Source: Streptomyces sp. H39-S7 (GTDB lineage Bacteria; Actinomycetota; Actinomycetes; Streptomycetales; Streptomycetaceae). From it: DNA of 64,000 nucleotides. A program made the position numbers and the translations under genes. The notes under the pieces were generated by a model that was not told the DNA's origin, searched no databases, and saw only the letters and a program-made list of their open reading frames with translations. Position 1 is the first letter of the stretch; every line of letters begins with the position of its first letter. Below are positions 1-9,567 of the stretch, piece by piece. The stretch lies in contig NZ_JAPVLU010000005.1 of the NCBI RefSeq assembly GCF_027158205.1, positions 63,251 to 127,250 on the forward strand. The letters run 5' to 3'.

Positions 1-2820
1 ACTGCCATCATGGGAACGCGAAACAAGAAGACTGGTCAGTACGAGGGTGGACTACTCGGACAGCTCGGAGACATCGGTAAGAATTCACTGCCAACCATCC
101 AGAAGCTTCTAAAGGAGTTCATCAGCGGCATCTCCATCTTCGTTGGAGCGCTCGACAAGATCTCCAAGGAACTCAAGGCACACCCCGAGATAGCAAAAAT
201 CTTTCTGAGTATTGCCAAGTGGGCTGCCCTACTTGCTCCGATCATGATCGGGCTCGGTGCCCTGGCGAAGATCAGTGGCGGTCTGCTCAAACTCAGCAGG
301 TCGGCTTCCAGGACCGTCACGGCACCTGTCCGGGCTGCCCGAGGTGCGTCCCGAACGGCCTCCCAGGTAAGGGCCGGCCTCGCCAGCCGCCGAGCTGGTG
401 ACGGGTTCCGCAGTGGCTACCGCGACCGCCGGACCGTAAACCAGACAGGCTCCAGCCCGATAGCGGCAAACGCCGAGGTTGACCGACTCGCCCACCAAGT
501 CCAAGCCGCTGACGACAACTTGAAGGAACTGCGAGACCGCCTCAAGGAAGTCAACCGAACCAGCCTTGCCGATGTCATCGCACAGATGACGGGCTCTGGG
601 CACAACAGCGTGGCCGCTGCCGCTCAAACAGCACAGAGCCAGGTACAGCAGGTCCAGACCCAGGGCATAGAACCCCTCAACCGGTCGTCTCTCAGTGCCG
701 TTCAGCAGGAGATCGACTCCACCCGCACGAAGGTGGACGCCCTCTGCCTCGCGGTCAGGGATGCGGTAGCCGACCTGGGCAAGCTCGACGCAGCCGAACT
801 GACCAAGCTCAAGTTGACTCTGTCCACCACGCACGGCGTCGTTGATGACCTACAGAACAAGATCAACAACACCGCGTTGTCCGTCGGAGACCTGGACAAG
901 AAGACGCTCGACAACGTCCAGGCACAAGTCAGGGATCTCGGCTCCACCGTGGACGCCACCTCGGGCAAGGTCGGACTCGGCGAGGGTAACCACCTGGCGG
1001 GCCGCATCCACGCTCTGAACGGAATCAGCCTGGGGAACATTCGCCAGGAGTTTCAGGTCCTAACCGGGGATGTTAACGACGCCTACAAGGCCGTCGGCGC
1101 CACCAAGCTATCCGGAACGTTGGCCGGCCGGATCTATAACCTGAACCGGCTTTCACTCGGCAGCATCAACACCCAGGTCGACAACCTCACCAAGGCACTT
1201 GCCAGGGCAGGAGACGCAGCCAAGGCCCTGGGTGATGACCTCACCAAGATCGGCGACAACGTCAATCTACCCAACAGTGGCGGCGGCAGTAACGACAAGG
1301 GAAAGAAGAAGAAGCTCTCCACGGGTGGCATCCTGCCCGGCTACTCGCCGGGTATCGACACAATTCCCGCGATCCTGTCGCCAGGCGAGGCCGTTCTTCG
1401 CCCCGAAGTGACAAAGGCGCTAGGGCCAGACCGCATCAATGCCTGGAACCACGCGGCGATGTCCGGAAAGATTCAGCGTTTCTCCGGTGGTGGCATTGCC
1501 CAGCATTCGGGCCTGGACAAGATCCAGACACTTTTGAAGCTGGAGGACATCTGGCCCCTGGTTCCTCCGACTGTCAGCACCATGGCTATGGACGCCTCAT
1601 CCGACGGGATTGGCGGACGGACGCAGGACGGCATCCTTGGTACTGGCAGCCGAACGGCTGTGGGCCTCGGAAATAACATCGCAGGTCGGTTCAGCGGAAT
1701 CTACGACTTCATCACTGACGACATGTGGAAGCTCCTCAAGAAGATTCCCCTTCCGGACGGTCTTTCGCAAGCAGTCGGCATTGTCGGAGGCACATTGGCT
1801 CCGACCCTGGCCGAGTACTTCTCTGACGACGTTTGGCACGGGTCCGGAAACATCATCGAACGTGGTGAACGGTTCCTTGCTGACACATTCTCCGTGAAGA
1901 CCCTGACCTCCTCCGGCAGCAATCTCGTTGGGGGCATATGGGACTCCATCGAGTCCATTTTGGGTGCAGGCAAGGACGTTTTCACGGACCCTCTTGGATC
2001 GGCGAAGGCTGCTATTTCAGTACTCTACGATCTCGGAACGGCCAACGTCGATCAGATTGTCGGCATGGTAAAGGCCACCAAGAGCATCCTGGATGCGCCT
2101 GGAAAATACGCCGGAAACGTCATCAACGATGAGTGGTCCTCGGCCAAGGCCGCCCTTCCCAACACGAAGGGACTGTTCGACTTCGGCAATGGCGACAGTG
2201 TTAAGGGCAAGAAGCCGGACCTGGACTCGATTTTCAGCACCCAGGTACCTGGCGGACCAGCCATCATGCGCTGGCTCCCGGATGTCAAAAGGGTCCTGAA
2301 CGAACTGCACCTCGACGCGGGATACGCCGATCTCGTTCTCAAGCGAATTACGGTTGAGTCGGGCGGTAACGCGTCGGCAGTCAACAACTGGGATTCCAAC
2401 GCCAAGGCCGGCCACCCGTCGATGGGTCTTATGCAGACGATCCAGCCCACCTTCGACGCCTACGCAGGGCCCTACAAGCCCCTGGGCATCCTGAACGGTC
2501 TGGCCAGCATCTATGCCGGACTCAACTACGCCACGCACCGCTACGGCGCTGGATGGCCAGCAGCCCTATCCGGAACTAAGGGCTACTGGATGGGAACCCG
2601 CTCGGCCTCTCCAGGCATGGCCCTGGTAGGAGAACGCGGCCCCGAATTGGTCAACTTCGGAACCGGTGGAGCACAGGTGTACGACAACAAGGACACCATG
2701 CAGATGCTCAATAGACCGTCGAAGAACTATGAGATCCACATTCACGAGGCGAAGTCCGAGGACACCACTCAGGCAACCATTCGCGCGCTGAAGTATATGG
2801 AGAACCTGTACGGCATCTAA
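1..2820 (+). CDS. Phage tail tape measure protein with C-terminal lytic transglycosylase domain (5' end outside window)
   Basis: This protein sets tail length in siphoviruses and here probably also helps the phage cross peptidoglycan. The frame is open to the window edge, so the ATG at position 10 is unlikely to be the true start. The visible 936+ residues hold a hydrophobic stretch near residues 65-85, long Ala/Gln/Asp-rich helical repeats (about 150-430), and a late SLT-like region around residues 775-870 with the catalytic-looking KRITVESGG and a GLMQTIQPTF segment. The tail-end motif PGMALVGERGPELV is common in actinophage tape measures. The distal tail gene follows 9 bases downstream, the normal siphovirus order. 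The family call is strong; the enzymatic activity is inferred from motifs. Confidence 0.93.
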   Translation, partial: TAIMGTRNKKTGQYEGGLLGQLGDIGKNSLPTIQKLLKEFISGISIFVGALDKISKELKAHPEIAKIFLSIAKWAALLAPIMIGLGALAKISGGLLKLSRSASRTVTAPVRAARGASRTASQVRAGLASRRAGDGFRSGYRDRRTVNQTGSSPIAANAEVDRLAHQVQAADDNLKELRDRLKEVNRTSLADVIAQMTGSGHNSVAAAAQTAQSQVQQVQTQGIEPLNRSSLSAVQQEIDSTRTKVDALCLAVRDAVADLGKLDAAELTKLKLTLSTTHGVVDDLQNKINNTALSVGDLDKKTLDNVQAQVRDLGSTVDATSGKVGLGEGNHLAGRIHALNGISLGNIRQEFQVLTGDVNDAYKAVGATKLSGTLAGRIYNLNRLSLGSINTQVDNLTKALARAGDAAKALGDDLTKIGDNVNLPNSGGGSNDKGKKKKLSTGGILPGYSPGIDTIPAILSPGEAVLRPEVTKALGPDRINAWNHAAMSGKIQRFSGGGIAQHSGLDKIQTLLKLEDIWPLVPPTVSTMAMDASSDGIGGRTQDGILGTGSRTAVGLGNNIAGRFSGIYDFITDDMWKLLKKIPLPDGLSQAVGIVGGTLAPTLAEYFSDDVWHGSGNIIERGERFLADTFSVKTLTSSGSNLVGGIWDSIESILGAGKDVFTDPLGSAKAAISVLYDLGTANVDQIVGMVKATKSILDAPGKYAGNVINDEWSSAKAALPNTKGLFDFGNGDSVKGKKPDLDSIFSTQVPGGPAIMRWLPDVKRVLNELHLDAGYADLVLKRITVESGGNASAVNNWDSNAKAGHPSMGLMQTIQPTFDAYAGPYKPLGILNGLASIYAGLNYATHRYGAGWPAALSGTKGYWMGTRSASPGMALVGERGPELVNFGTGGAQVYDNKDTMQMLNRPSKNYEIHIHEAKSEDTTQATIRALKYMENLYGI

Positions 2821-2829
2821 GGAGTTCCC

Positions 2830-3822
2830 ATGCCAATTCCCGCAGTCAAGAGGCTCGGAGATCCGAATGTTCCCGATCCGTCTCCGACCCCGCCTCAGCG
2901 GGTCCATTGGCAGAACACCTACGTGTCCATCACGGGTTCAAACGGTCAGGGGGAGGAAATCCCCCTGACCGGCCTCGTGTCCAAGGATTGGCCAGCCATC
3001 GTCATGCAACCCGGAGCAACCGGTCTTGACACTCCCCCGTGGGAACTGCACTCCGAGGACTCCCCCAATCTCGACGGCGGAATGTTCCGGGGGGCTAGAA
3101 CAACACAGCGGGAAATCATGATCCCCGTGTTCATCTACGGGGTTGACCGTAAGACTGTGCTCGACCTAAAGCGCAAGCTGATTGCGTCGCTCAATCCGAG
3201 GAACGGGTACTGCCTGCTCAAGTTTCAGGAGTCTGATGGGCAGGCCCGATTCCTGACCTGTTATTACAAGTCGGGCATGGAGGGGAACGAGTCGGAGGAC
3301 ACCGCCGGTTTCAAGTGGGTGAGGTACGGCATTCAAATGACCGCGTTCGATCCGTGGTACTACGCGAAGACACTCCAGGTGGCCGAGTGGACCTTCGGCA
3401 CTGGCGTCCCGTTCTTCGGACCCGCGAAGTTCCTTCCGTTCCAAATGAGTGTTGGCCTCCCGCAAACGAACATCCTTCCTGTGGTCAATCCTGGAGATAT
3501 CGAGGCATGGCCCGTGTGGGACATCAAGGGACCGGTTAATTCATTCGCGCTGAGCAACACGGCTGGTAAATCGTTCGGCATCCCAGCACAGGTCGGTGGC
3601 GGCCCTGCTGTACCCGCCGGCCGGACTCTCACGATCGACACCCGGCCTGGATTCAAGACCCTCATGGACGAGCAGGGAACGAATTATTACGGCCTGCTCA
3701 GCCCTGACCCACAGCTCTGGACCGTGCCTGCCGGCCGTTCAACCATCGAAGTTGACCTGGTCTCGGGAGGCGGGACCGCGGCCGTCCGAATGACTTTGAC
3801 TCCCCGCTACGACAGTTACTGA
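2830..3822 (+). CDS. Siphovirus distal tail (Dit-like) protein
   Basis: A 330-aa protein directly after the tape measure, where the distal tail protein sits in siphoviruses. An AAGGAG Shine-Dalgarno sequence 5-6 bases before the ATG supports the start. The N-terminal half has the family layout: a proline-rich opening, then a beta-rich segment with GGMFRGARTTQREIMIPVFI and a following LKRKLIASLNPRNG stretch, which matches the phage tail component family. The C-terminal 130 residues look like a galectin- or carbohydrate-binding-like beta domain, an inference from the Gly/Pro-rich beta pattern only. It should form the hexameric ring joining tail tube and baseplate. Confidence 0.85.
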   Translation: MPIPAVKRLGDPNVPDPSPTPPQRVHWQNTYVSITGSNGQGEEIPLTGLVSKDWPAIVMQPGATGLDTPPWELHSEDSPNLDGGMFRGARTTQREIMIPVFIYGVDRKTVLDLKRKLIASLNPRNGYCLLKFQESDGQARFLTCYYKSGMEGNESEDTAGFKWVRYGIQMTAFDPWYYAKTLQVAEWTFGTGVPFFGPAKFLPFQMSVGLPQTNILPVVNPGDIEAWPVWDIKGPVNSFALSNTAGKSFGIPAQVGGGPAVPAGRTLTIDTRPGFKTLMDEQGTNYYGLLSPDPQLWTVPAGRSTIEVDLVSGGGTAAVRMTLTPRYDSY

Positions 3823-3828
3823 GGCGCC

Positions 3829-5061
3829 ATGGGATACCGCATTGAGGTTCGCGACCGGGACCTAAACCGCGTCGGGGAGGTAGACACCTGGATCAAGCTT
3901 GACTTCTCCGTAGTCTTCTGTGCCCAAGGTTCATGGCAGCTTCTCATCAAGAACAACACACCGCAGGCCAAGTTGTTTCAGAAGGGCGGCGGCATTGCGA
4001 TCTATCAAGATGGGGTGTCCACCCCGATCCTGACGGGTGCCATCGAGACCTTTCAGAAATATTGGACGGTAGAGCAGCACACGAACGACGGCTCGGTTTA
4101 CATCTCCGGCCACTGTGACAACAAGCTTGCCTACAGCCGCCTTGCCTTCCCCGACCCTACGAAATCGGTTGCTGCCCAGTGGTCCAGTGCCGTCAGCACC
4201 AGGACGGTGTCCAGTGGTTCGAGTGCAGCTCTGTGGAACGAGGTCAACAGGGCCATGGGGCCCGGTGCCCTCGCTGACCGCAAGGTTCCCGGCCTGGTTC
4301 TCGACGGCTCGCTCCCGGAAGGGGCCCCTCTCAGTGACAGCCTCCGGTATGACGTCCTGGGCTCCAAGTTCGAGGAGTGGATCGCCAAGAACCCGGGGAC
4401 CGGCTACCGGTTCGTCTACGACCCGAACGCCAAGGCGATCGTCCTGCGGGTCTTCCAGCCGCGTGACCTGACACAGAAGGTCCGGTTCTCTCCGGACCTC
4501 GGCAACCTTCGCGAATTCGTCTACTCCGTTACGGCCCCCTCGGTTACCCGAGTCATCGTGGCCTGCCAGGGCGAGGGCAACGCACGGTACATCTACCAGC
4601 AGGTCAACACGGCGATCGAGCAAGAGTGGGGCATCCAGGTCGAAGCCTTCGTGGACCGGCGAGACCTCGGCATCGTCACCAGCGCGACCGGCCAACCGGC
4701 CAAGGCCGTTTCGACCATGACAGACGCAGATTTCAACGCAGCCGTCCAGGCCGTGAAGGACGCCGCGTCCAGTGCTCTCAGCGATGGCGCCCCCAAGGGG
4801 AACCTCCAGATCTATCCCATTGACACGCCCCAAATGGCCTTCGGTCGCGACTACTTCGTCGGTGACTTGGTCACCGCCTACATAGATGGCGTCCCGTACT
4901 CAGACGTACTCCGCCAGGTAACCGTCAGCGTGGACGACGGTGGGAAGACGCTGTCAGTCGCTCCGGTCATCGGAGACCAGGGCACGGGTAACCCGCTGAA
5001 TCTCTACTCGGTCGTTTCGGATATGCGAGACCGAGTCCGCAAACTTGAAACGAGGGTGTGA
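3829..5061 (+). CDS. Minor tail protein, ReqiPepy6 Gp37-like
   Basis: A 410-aa protein starting 6 bases after the distal tail gene. The N-terminus (YRIEVRDRDLNRVGEVDTW, then FCAQGSWQLLI) matches the Gp37-like tail protein family named from Rhodococcus phage ReqiPepy6, which occupies the tail-hub position of actinophages. A central segment (FRFVYDPNAKAIVLRVFQPRDL) and the C-terminal VVSDMRDRVRKLETRV helix are also family-like. It is expected to act as a baseplate hub linking the distal tail ring to the receptor-binding appendages encoded next. Confidence 0.85.
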   Translation: MGYRIEVRDRDLNRVGEVDTWIKLDFSVVFCAQGSWQLLIKNNTPQAKLFQKGGGIAIYQDGVSTPILTGAIETFQKYWTVEQHTNDGSVYISGHCDNKLAYSRLAFPDPTKSVAAQWSSAVSTRTVSSGSSAALWNEVNRAMGPGALADRKVPGLVLDGSLPEGAPLSDSLRYDVLGSKFEEWIAKNPGTGYRFVYDPNAKAIVLRVFQPRDLTQKVRFSPDLGNLREFVYSVTAPSVTRVIVACQGEGNARYIYQQVNTAIEQEWGIQVEAFVDRRDLGIVTSATGQPAKAVSTMTDADFNAAVQAVKDAASSALSDGAPKGNLQIYPIDTPQMAFGRDYFVGDLVTAYIDGVPYSDVLRQVTVSVDDGGKTLSVAPVIGDQGTGNPLNLYSVVSDMRDRVRKLETRV

Positions 5062-5064
5062 CCC

Positions 5065-6132
5065 ATGGCCGAAGTCTCTTATCCGTTCAATGCGTCGAAT
5101 GCGTCCGGTGGTCAGTCGCAGGTCCAGCAGACCCAATGGCAGAGCATGAGCCACATGTGGGGCGGAGACCGGATCGACTTCCGAGCTACTGCTTCCACCT
5201 ACGTGGCCGGAACTTTGCCTTTCAGCCTCACCTCTCTGGGTGGGCGAAATTTCGCAATCGTAGCGGGCTCCGCCTGGGTTGGTGGCTTCTACTACACGCT
5301 CACCAGCTCCATCACCCTGGCCATCGACCCCAACCTGACGGCCCAGGCCCGCAAAGACACGATCGTCATCCGGGCGGACCTGACACTTGGTTCGGTCAAC
5401 ATCGTGGTGGTGAAGGGGCAGCCCTCTGCCAGCCCGGTTGCTCCACGGCCTCAGCGCAACCCTGGTGGCCAGTGGGAGATGGTCCTCTACGAGATGACCG
5501 TGCCGGCCAACAACGGCGCGGTGAGCGCCAACGGCCGCTTTCAGTACGACATGCCTACCGTCTTCGGCTCCCCGTGGGACCTGCGGGAAACCATGGACTA
5601 CGCGGAAGTTGGCTCGTTCGGCTACGACATGGACTCTGACGGCGGCGACTCCCAGAACGAAGCCTTCAAGAGCCGCGACGGCTACGTGATTACCCGGCAC
5701 CTCGGAAAGTCCCGTACTTACACTCCCAGCCTGGCCCAGTCGGCGACGCAGCCGGCCACCCGTTCGGGCCGGTGGCGCTGGATCGCCCCCAACACGGTCT
5801 GGTTCACCGCCACCCTCCAGAACACTGTCACCTCGGACATCGTCCGTTCCGGTTCCAATTTCCAGTTCGGGGTCAGCCTCCCCGTTCCCGCAAATGGCAA
5901 GGAAGCCCAAATACTCACGGGATACGTGAACAACAACCCGCCCCACGCAAAGCTGCCCAACTTCATTTCCCTGACCGTGGTACTGCCCAAGGGCAACCCG
6001 AACTCCAACGCGTTCCTTTGGTACCCCAACCCGGGAACGACAGCAGAGGGCCTTGACGGATTCAACATCCTGCCTGGTCTGGCGACCATGACCATTTCCG
6101 GAGTGTACGAGGCCAACGCCTTCGCCGAATGA
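5065..6132 (+). CDS. Phage minor tail or baseplate appendage protein
   Basis: A 355-aa protein of the tail cassette, starting 3 bases after the preceding stop. It opens with YPFNASNASGGQSQVQQTQW and a WGGDRID segment. The next part has the beta pattern of actinophage tail appendages that begin with a small assembly domain (about residues 1-160) and end in an exposed beta-rich tip (about 200-355, many Thr/Asn/Pro). No enzymatic motif is visible. Its exact role, structural spike or receptor binder, cannot be read from sequence alone. Confidence 0.75.
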   Translation: MAEVSYPFNASNASGGQSQVQQTQWQSMSHMWGGDRIDFRATASTYVAGTLPFSLTSLGGRNFAIVAGSAWVGGFYYTLTSSITLAIDPNLTAQARKDTIVIRADLTLGSVNIVVVKGQPSASPVAPRPQRNPGGQWEMVLYEMTVPANNGAVSANGRFQYDMPTVFGSPWDLRETMDYAEVGSFGYDMDSDGGDSQNEAFKSRDGYVITRHLGKSRTYTPSLAQSATQPATRSGRWRWIAPNTVWFTATLQNTVTSDIVRSGSNFQFGVSLPVPANGKEAQILTGYVNNNPPHAKLPNFISLTVVLPKGNPNSNAFLWYPNPGTTAEGLDGFNILPGLATMTISGVYEANAFAE

Positions 6133-6147
6133 TTAGGAGGGTGCCCT

Positions 6148-6927
6148 ATGGCACGAAACTTGTTTGGCGGCACCGCCTCTGACGTGGCCGAGGACGTTGA
6201 CGGACGACGTATCCCCGGTGCCGTGGGAACCGTGTGGAACGGTCCGTCGGGCGGCGCGACCCAAGTCCTCGACCTGACCGACCAGGACGGCGCCCCCCTC
6301 GTCCAGCTCGTCGCCGACAACCGAGGGTTCATCCCGTCCTTCTACGGACCTGATGGCATCGAGCGCCTATGGGCTGACTTCGGTAACGGAAGGGTCGGCC
6401 TTCTCAGCGTCACCATCGGAGAGCGCCTGGACGCCCACAAGGCGGCTGGAGACCCCCACGGGGACCGGGCATACGTGGCTGAACAACTGGTCAACTACGT
6501 CCCCACCCGGGGCGGCACAGTGACTTCACCCGCGGCCCTGGACTGGCTGACCGCCATGGTCCCGGACCCCGTCGACGCCACCGGCAACGTGCTCAAGCTC
6601 GCGGGCCCCGACGGCACTGCATACACCGTCCTCAAGAACACGGGCGCTCTCTACATCAACACCAAGGGCCAGCGGGCCGGCCTCGCAATCGGCGCCCCTG
6701 GCTACCCGGCAGGCCAGCCCATCATCAATGTCAGCAACGGGTCGGCTTCTCCCACGTCCACCAACGCCATCTTTCAGGTGATGGGCGACGGGTCGGTAGT
6801 CACCAAGGGAAGCCTCACCGCGACCGGGCCTGTGACCGCTTCGAACGTGGGCGGCGCCCGCGTCTTTTCCGGTCCGAACCCGCCTGCTACTCCACAGGCA
6901 GGAGATGTGTGGATTCAGTATGGCTAA
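6148..6927 (+). CDS. Phage tail fibre or minor tail protein
   Basis: A 259-aa protein with a GGAGGG Shine-Dalgarno sequence just before its ATG. The N-terminal 100 residues have a compact beta/helix pattern (NLFGGTASDVAEDVDGRR, later DPHGDRAYVAEQLVNYVP), and the rest is Ala/Gly/Thr-rich, as in trimeric fibre shafts. It ends in GPNPPATPQAGDVWIQYG, a closing motif often seen in actinophage fibre proteins. The stop overlaps the next start by 8 bases, suggesting coupled translation. Host-surface recognition is inferred from position and composition. Confidence 0.75.
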   Translation: MARNLFGGTASDVAEDVDGRRIPGAVGTVWNGPSGGATQVLDLTDQDGAPLVQLVADNRGFIPSFYGPDGIERLWADFGNGRVGLLSVTIGERLDAHKAAGDPHGDRAYVAEQLVNYVPTRGGTVTSPAALDWLTAMVPDPVDATGNVLKLAGPDGTAYTVLKNTGALYINTKGQRAGLAIGAPGYPAGQPIINVSNGSASPTSTNAIFQVMGDGSVVTKGSLTATGPVTASNVGGARVFSGPNPPATPQAGDVWIQYG

Positions 6928-7759
6928 TTCTGTGAACATCTGGGACGGGACTCGATGGGTGCCCAAAGCCCCGAAGGTCTACAACTTCACCACGAAGCAA
7001 TGGGCGCCCGCGGCTCCCCCGCTGTACTTCGACAACGAGGAATGGATGTCGGAGGCCCCAACGCCCGTAGAGTTTCCCCACTACGTGGACTCCCTTACAT
7101 CGACATTCGTCGGGGTGGACATCGTCACATGCCCGATTCCGTCCGTTCGGACGAACGATTTTGTCGTGTCGGTCTGTGCTCAGCAGGCCGGCGACTCACA
7201 GTCGCCTCGGCTTTTGAACCCTTCCGGAGTCATCCCTACAATCTATCCGCTTGCGTCAGGTGTCCGCCTGCATGTCGCCGTGTGGCCCTGGGAACCCTCC
7301 AAGGCCGGTTTAGTCGTTTGGGATGTCACAGGATCAGCCAACACGTCCTGCATGAACCTGGTCTACCGCAACGGAGACGTGTCCAACGCATCGTTGAACC
7401 CTGTCGTCTCCATCACCGGAACGAACAACACCACCGCGGCCCCCCTGCCAGCGTCCCAGGACTACACCAACCTGTACGTGGCCCTCACGGTGGCAGACAC
7501 CCTTACCGGCAACGCTTGGCCTGACGGCGTGGAAGAACTCGACTCTGTCTTCGGCAAGTTCGGCACCAAGTCACTCAGCCTCATGGCTGCTGACACTCCA
7601 GGCGCGGGCAACTCGCCCGGAAACCTCGTACTCGACACCCGAGTTGATACCGCTGTCGTGGCCCTCATACAGATCCCAGGAAAGAGCGATGGTCTGCCGA
7701 CCTGGATTCTCGGCGACATCAAGGGTTCCGTCCTGGGGACCACGACGCGATTGGGATAA
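6920..7759 (+). CDS. Putative phage tail protein of unknown fold
   Basis: A 279-aa protein. The ATG at 6920 overlaps the previous stop and gives the clean N-terminus MANSVNIWDGTRWVPK; an upstream in-frame ATG at 6905 would add five residues. The opening WDGTRWVPKAPKVYNFTTKQW followed by another tryptophan-rich unit resembles short phage surface-binding modules. The remaining 200 residues are beta-rich and low in charge, like a C-terminal receptor-binding or adhesin-like domain. It lies in the tail operon between the fibre gene and three related appendage genes. Function beyond tail structure is not recognisable. Confidence 0.65.
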   Translation: MANSVNIWDGTRWVPKAPKVYNFTTKQWAPAAPPLYFDNEEWMSEAPTPVEFPHYVDSLTSTFVGVDIVTCPIPSVRTNDFVVSVCAQQAGDSQSPRLLNPSGVIPTIYPLASGVRLHVAVWPWEPSKAGLVVWDVTGSANTSCMNLVYRNGDVSNASLNPVVSITGTNNTTAAPLPASQDYTNLYVALTVADTLTGNAWPDGVEELDSVFGKFGTKSLSLMAADTPGAGNSPGNLVLDTRVDTAVVALIQIPGKSDGLPTWILGDIKGSVLGTTTRLG

Positions 7760-7761
7760 CC

Positions 7762-8337
7762 ATGCAAATCAAAACCTGGACGGATGCCTACGTATCGACC
7801 GACGACCTGAACACTGAGTTGGTGGACAACCTGAACCGGCTGATCGCTCAGCCGGCCTGCCGCCGAACGTTCGCGGCAAACCTTACGGCCAACGCAAGCG
7901 GGGCCTGGCTCCTCGTGCCCCTCGACCCTGTAGGAACCGGCGAAGGGCGGTTCAGTTCCTTCGACACCAGCTCGGGGGCGTTCGGAGCGAACTCCAACCG
8001 GATGACCGCACCAGAAGACGGCCTCTATGAGATCACCTTTTCAGCAGTCATCCGGGCTGCTGTATCTGCCACGTCCCTGACCTATGGGGCCGCTGCTATC
8101 GCCGTCAACCAAGCGACCGCAACCAATGTCGCAGCCAACGCGCTTTGCCGCACAGCCCTTAACCGCTCATGGGGTGAGGAGCGATCCGGAAATGGCTCCG
8201 CCACCGTCCCCCTCCTCAAGGGCGACTATGTATCCCTCGCTACTACTGGCATTGGAACCACATGGGTAACCGGCCATGATTCGTTTACGGAGATGACCTC
8301 CTTCCTTTGTCTGTCCCGAGTAGGTGAGAAGCCATGA
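7762..8337 (+). CDS. Tail appendage protein, paralogue A
   Basis: A 191-aa protein and the first of three consecutive diverged paralogues. The shared plan is an N-terminal helix with a conserved Trp and Asn-Leu pattern (residues 5-30), a central beta sandwich with the APEDGLYEITFSA segment, and a closing SFLCLSRVGE strand. The layout resembles compact jelly-roll or C1q-like receptor-binding tips, but that fold is inferred from pattern only. Its stop overlaps the next gene's ATG (ATGA), so the three are probably translationally coupled. Confidence 0.65.
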   Translation: MQIKTWTDAYVSTDDLNTELVDNLNRLIAQPACRRTFAANLTANASGAWLLVPLDPVGTGEGRFSSFDTSSGAFGANSNRMTAPEDGLYEITFSAVIRAAVSATSLTYGAAAIAVNQATATNVAANALCRTALNRSWGEERSGNGSATVPLLKGDYVSLATTGIGTTWVTGHDSFTEMTSFLCLSRVGEKP

Positions 8338-8978
8338 CATTCAGCAGCAGCACCCCAACCACGAGTGAATATTGGTCAGACCGCAACGCAATCACGGCGG
8401 ACGACATGAACAAAAACGTTCGAGACATCCATCGGTTCCTGGTCAACCCCCCAAGCTGCCGCCTTTCGGTGAAGCAGAACGGCAGCGCGACTTCCTACCA
8501 GACAACGGCTAGTGGCTGGTCCTCGTTCTACTTCGCCATGCCGAAGGCCGGCCAGAACCCCACTCGCGAATGGGACACCTCGGGCGGGCAGATGGCCACA
8601 GCCGACGCCAACGGGTTTGTCCGTGCTATCAAAGCCCCAACTGACGGTATATACGCCATCACTTTTTCCGGCATGTTCTACACCAAGACGGTCTCAGCAA
8701 ACAACAACTCACGCATCGGCAAGAACATCACCACCGATGCCAACTGGAACAACACCTACGGTCCATTTGCTGCGATGAGCCCGGTCAAAACCCCGCTGAC
8801 GACATCAAATCAATACGCCGTTTCGCACACCTCAATTGCCCGTCTCTGGAAGGACGATGGGGTGTCCGTAGGAGTTGCGAGCGACAACAGCCAATACACC
8901 GGTGATGCAACGACAAAGGGGTTCATCTCAATGACATGGATTGGAGGGATGACGAGTGACTATTACGCCAACGCCTGA
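8334..8978 (+). CDS. Tail appendage protein, paralogue B
   Basis: A 214-aa paralogue of the flanking genes. It shares the N-terminal motif MNKNVRDIHRFLVNPPS, the central KAPTDGIYAITFSG, and the C-terminal FISMTWIGG. The central part is Asn/Thr/Ser-rich, typical of exposed beta structures. It starts on an ATGA overlap with the previous gene and overlaps the GTG start of the next by 23 bases. Two neighbouring genes with the same plan suggest either hetero-oligomeric tips or alternative receptor binders. Confidence 0.65.
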   Translation: MTFSSSTPTTSEYWSDRNAITADDMNKNVRDIHRFLVNPPSCRLSVKQNGSATSYQTTASGWSSFYFAMPKAGQNPTREWDTSGGQMATADANGFVRAIKAPTDGIYAITFSGMFYTKTVSANNNSRIGKNITTDANWNNTYGPFAAMSPVKTPLTTSNQYAVSHTSIARLWKDDGVSVGVASDNSQYTGDATTKGFISMTWIGGMTSDYYANA

Positions 8979-9567
8979 GACCTGGGCTCACCGCGAGCTG
9001 GTGACCGCAGCAACGATGAACCGTCGAGTCCGGGACGTACACGCCTTCCTGGCCAAGTCCCCCGCTGCCATTCGTGTCGAGGGGTTCTCCCGTACCAACC
9101 TGCCTGCTGGGACACCCGCGCTCTGCTACTACACGCCCGTCGGCGCCTCCGCTCACTCCTACGCATCGAACCCGAGCATGGCCATAGTGGGCGGCCCTTC
9201 CGGCACGTTCCTAGATGGCGTGAAGGCCCCCGTAGACGGTCGGTACAAGCTCTCCATCGGCGGCGCGGTCACGGCCGTGACCGCCCAGGCCGCTGCCCGC
9301 GTGTGCTATCTCCAGGCGGCCGTCAACGCGGCTGCAACAGATACGGCGGTCGGGGTCGGCGCCTTCCTCACCTTCCCCCTTACCAACTTGAGCACCACCG
9401 TCCACCAGGGCGCCATGTCCACCGAAGTTGTTTTGCGCACGGCGGACACCGTCCGTGTCGCGTGCCGTATGGATGGTTCGGCCTACAACTGGGCCAGTGG
9501 AAGCGACGCCGGTTTCACACAAGGCTCATTCATTGAGCTGCGCTGGATTGGCGAGGTACCCACGTGA
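8956..9567 (+). CDS. Tail appendage protein, paralogue C
   Basis: A 203-aa protein with a GTG start chosen because GGAGGGA lies 6 bases upstream and the N-terminus (TPETWAHRELVTAATMNRRV) aligns with paralogue B. It shares VRDVHAFLAKSP, KAPVDGRYKLSIGG and the closing SFIELRWIGE. The centre differs most among the three copies, as expected if the variable region contacts a receptor. The last codons overlap the next gene (GTGA). Confidence 0.65.
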   Translation: MTITPTPETWAHRELVTAATMNRRVRDVHAFLAKSPAAIRVEGFSRTNLPAGTPALCYYTPVGASAHSYASNPSMAIVGGPSGTFLDGVKAPVDGRYKLSIGGAVTAVTAQAAARVCYLQAAVNAAATDTAVGVGAFLTFPLTNLSTTVHQGAMSTEVVLRTADTVRVACRMDGSAYNWASGSDAGFTQGSFIELRWIGEVPT

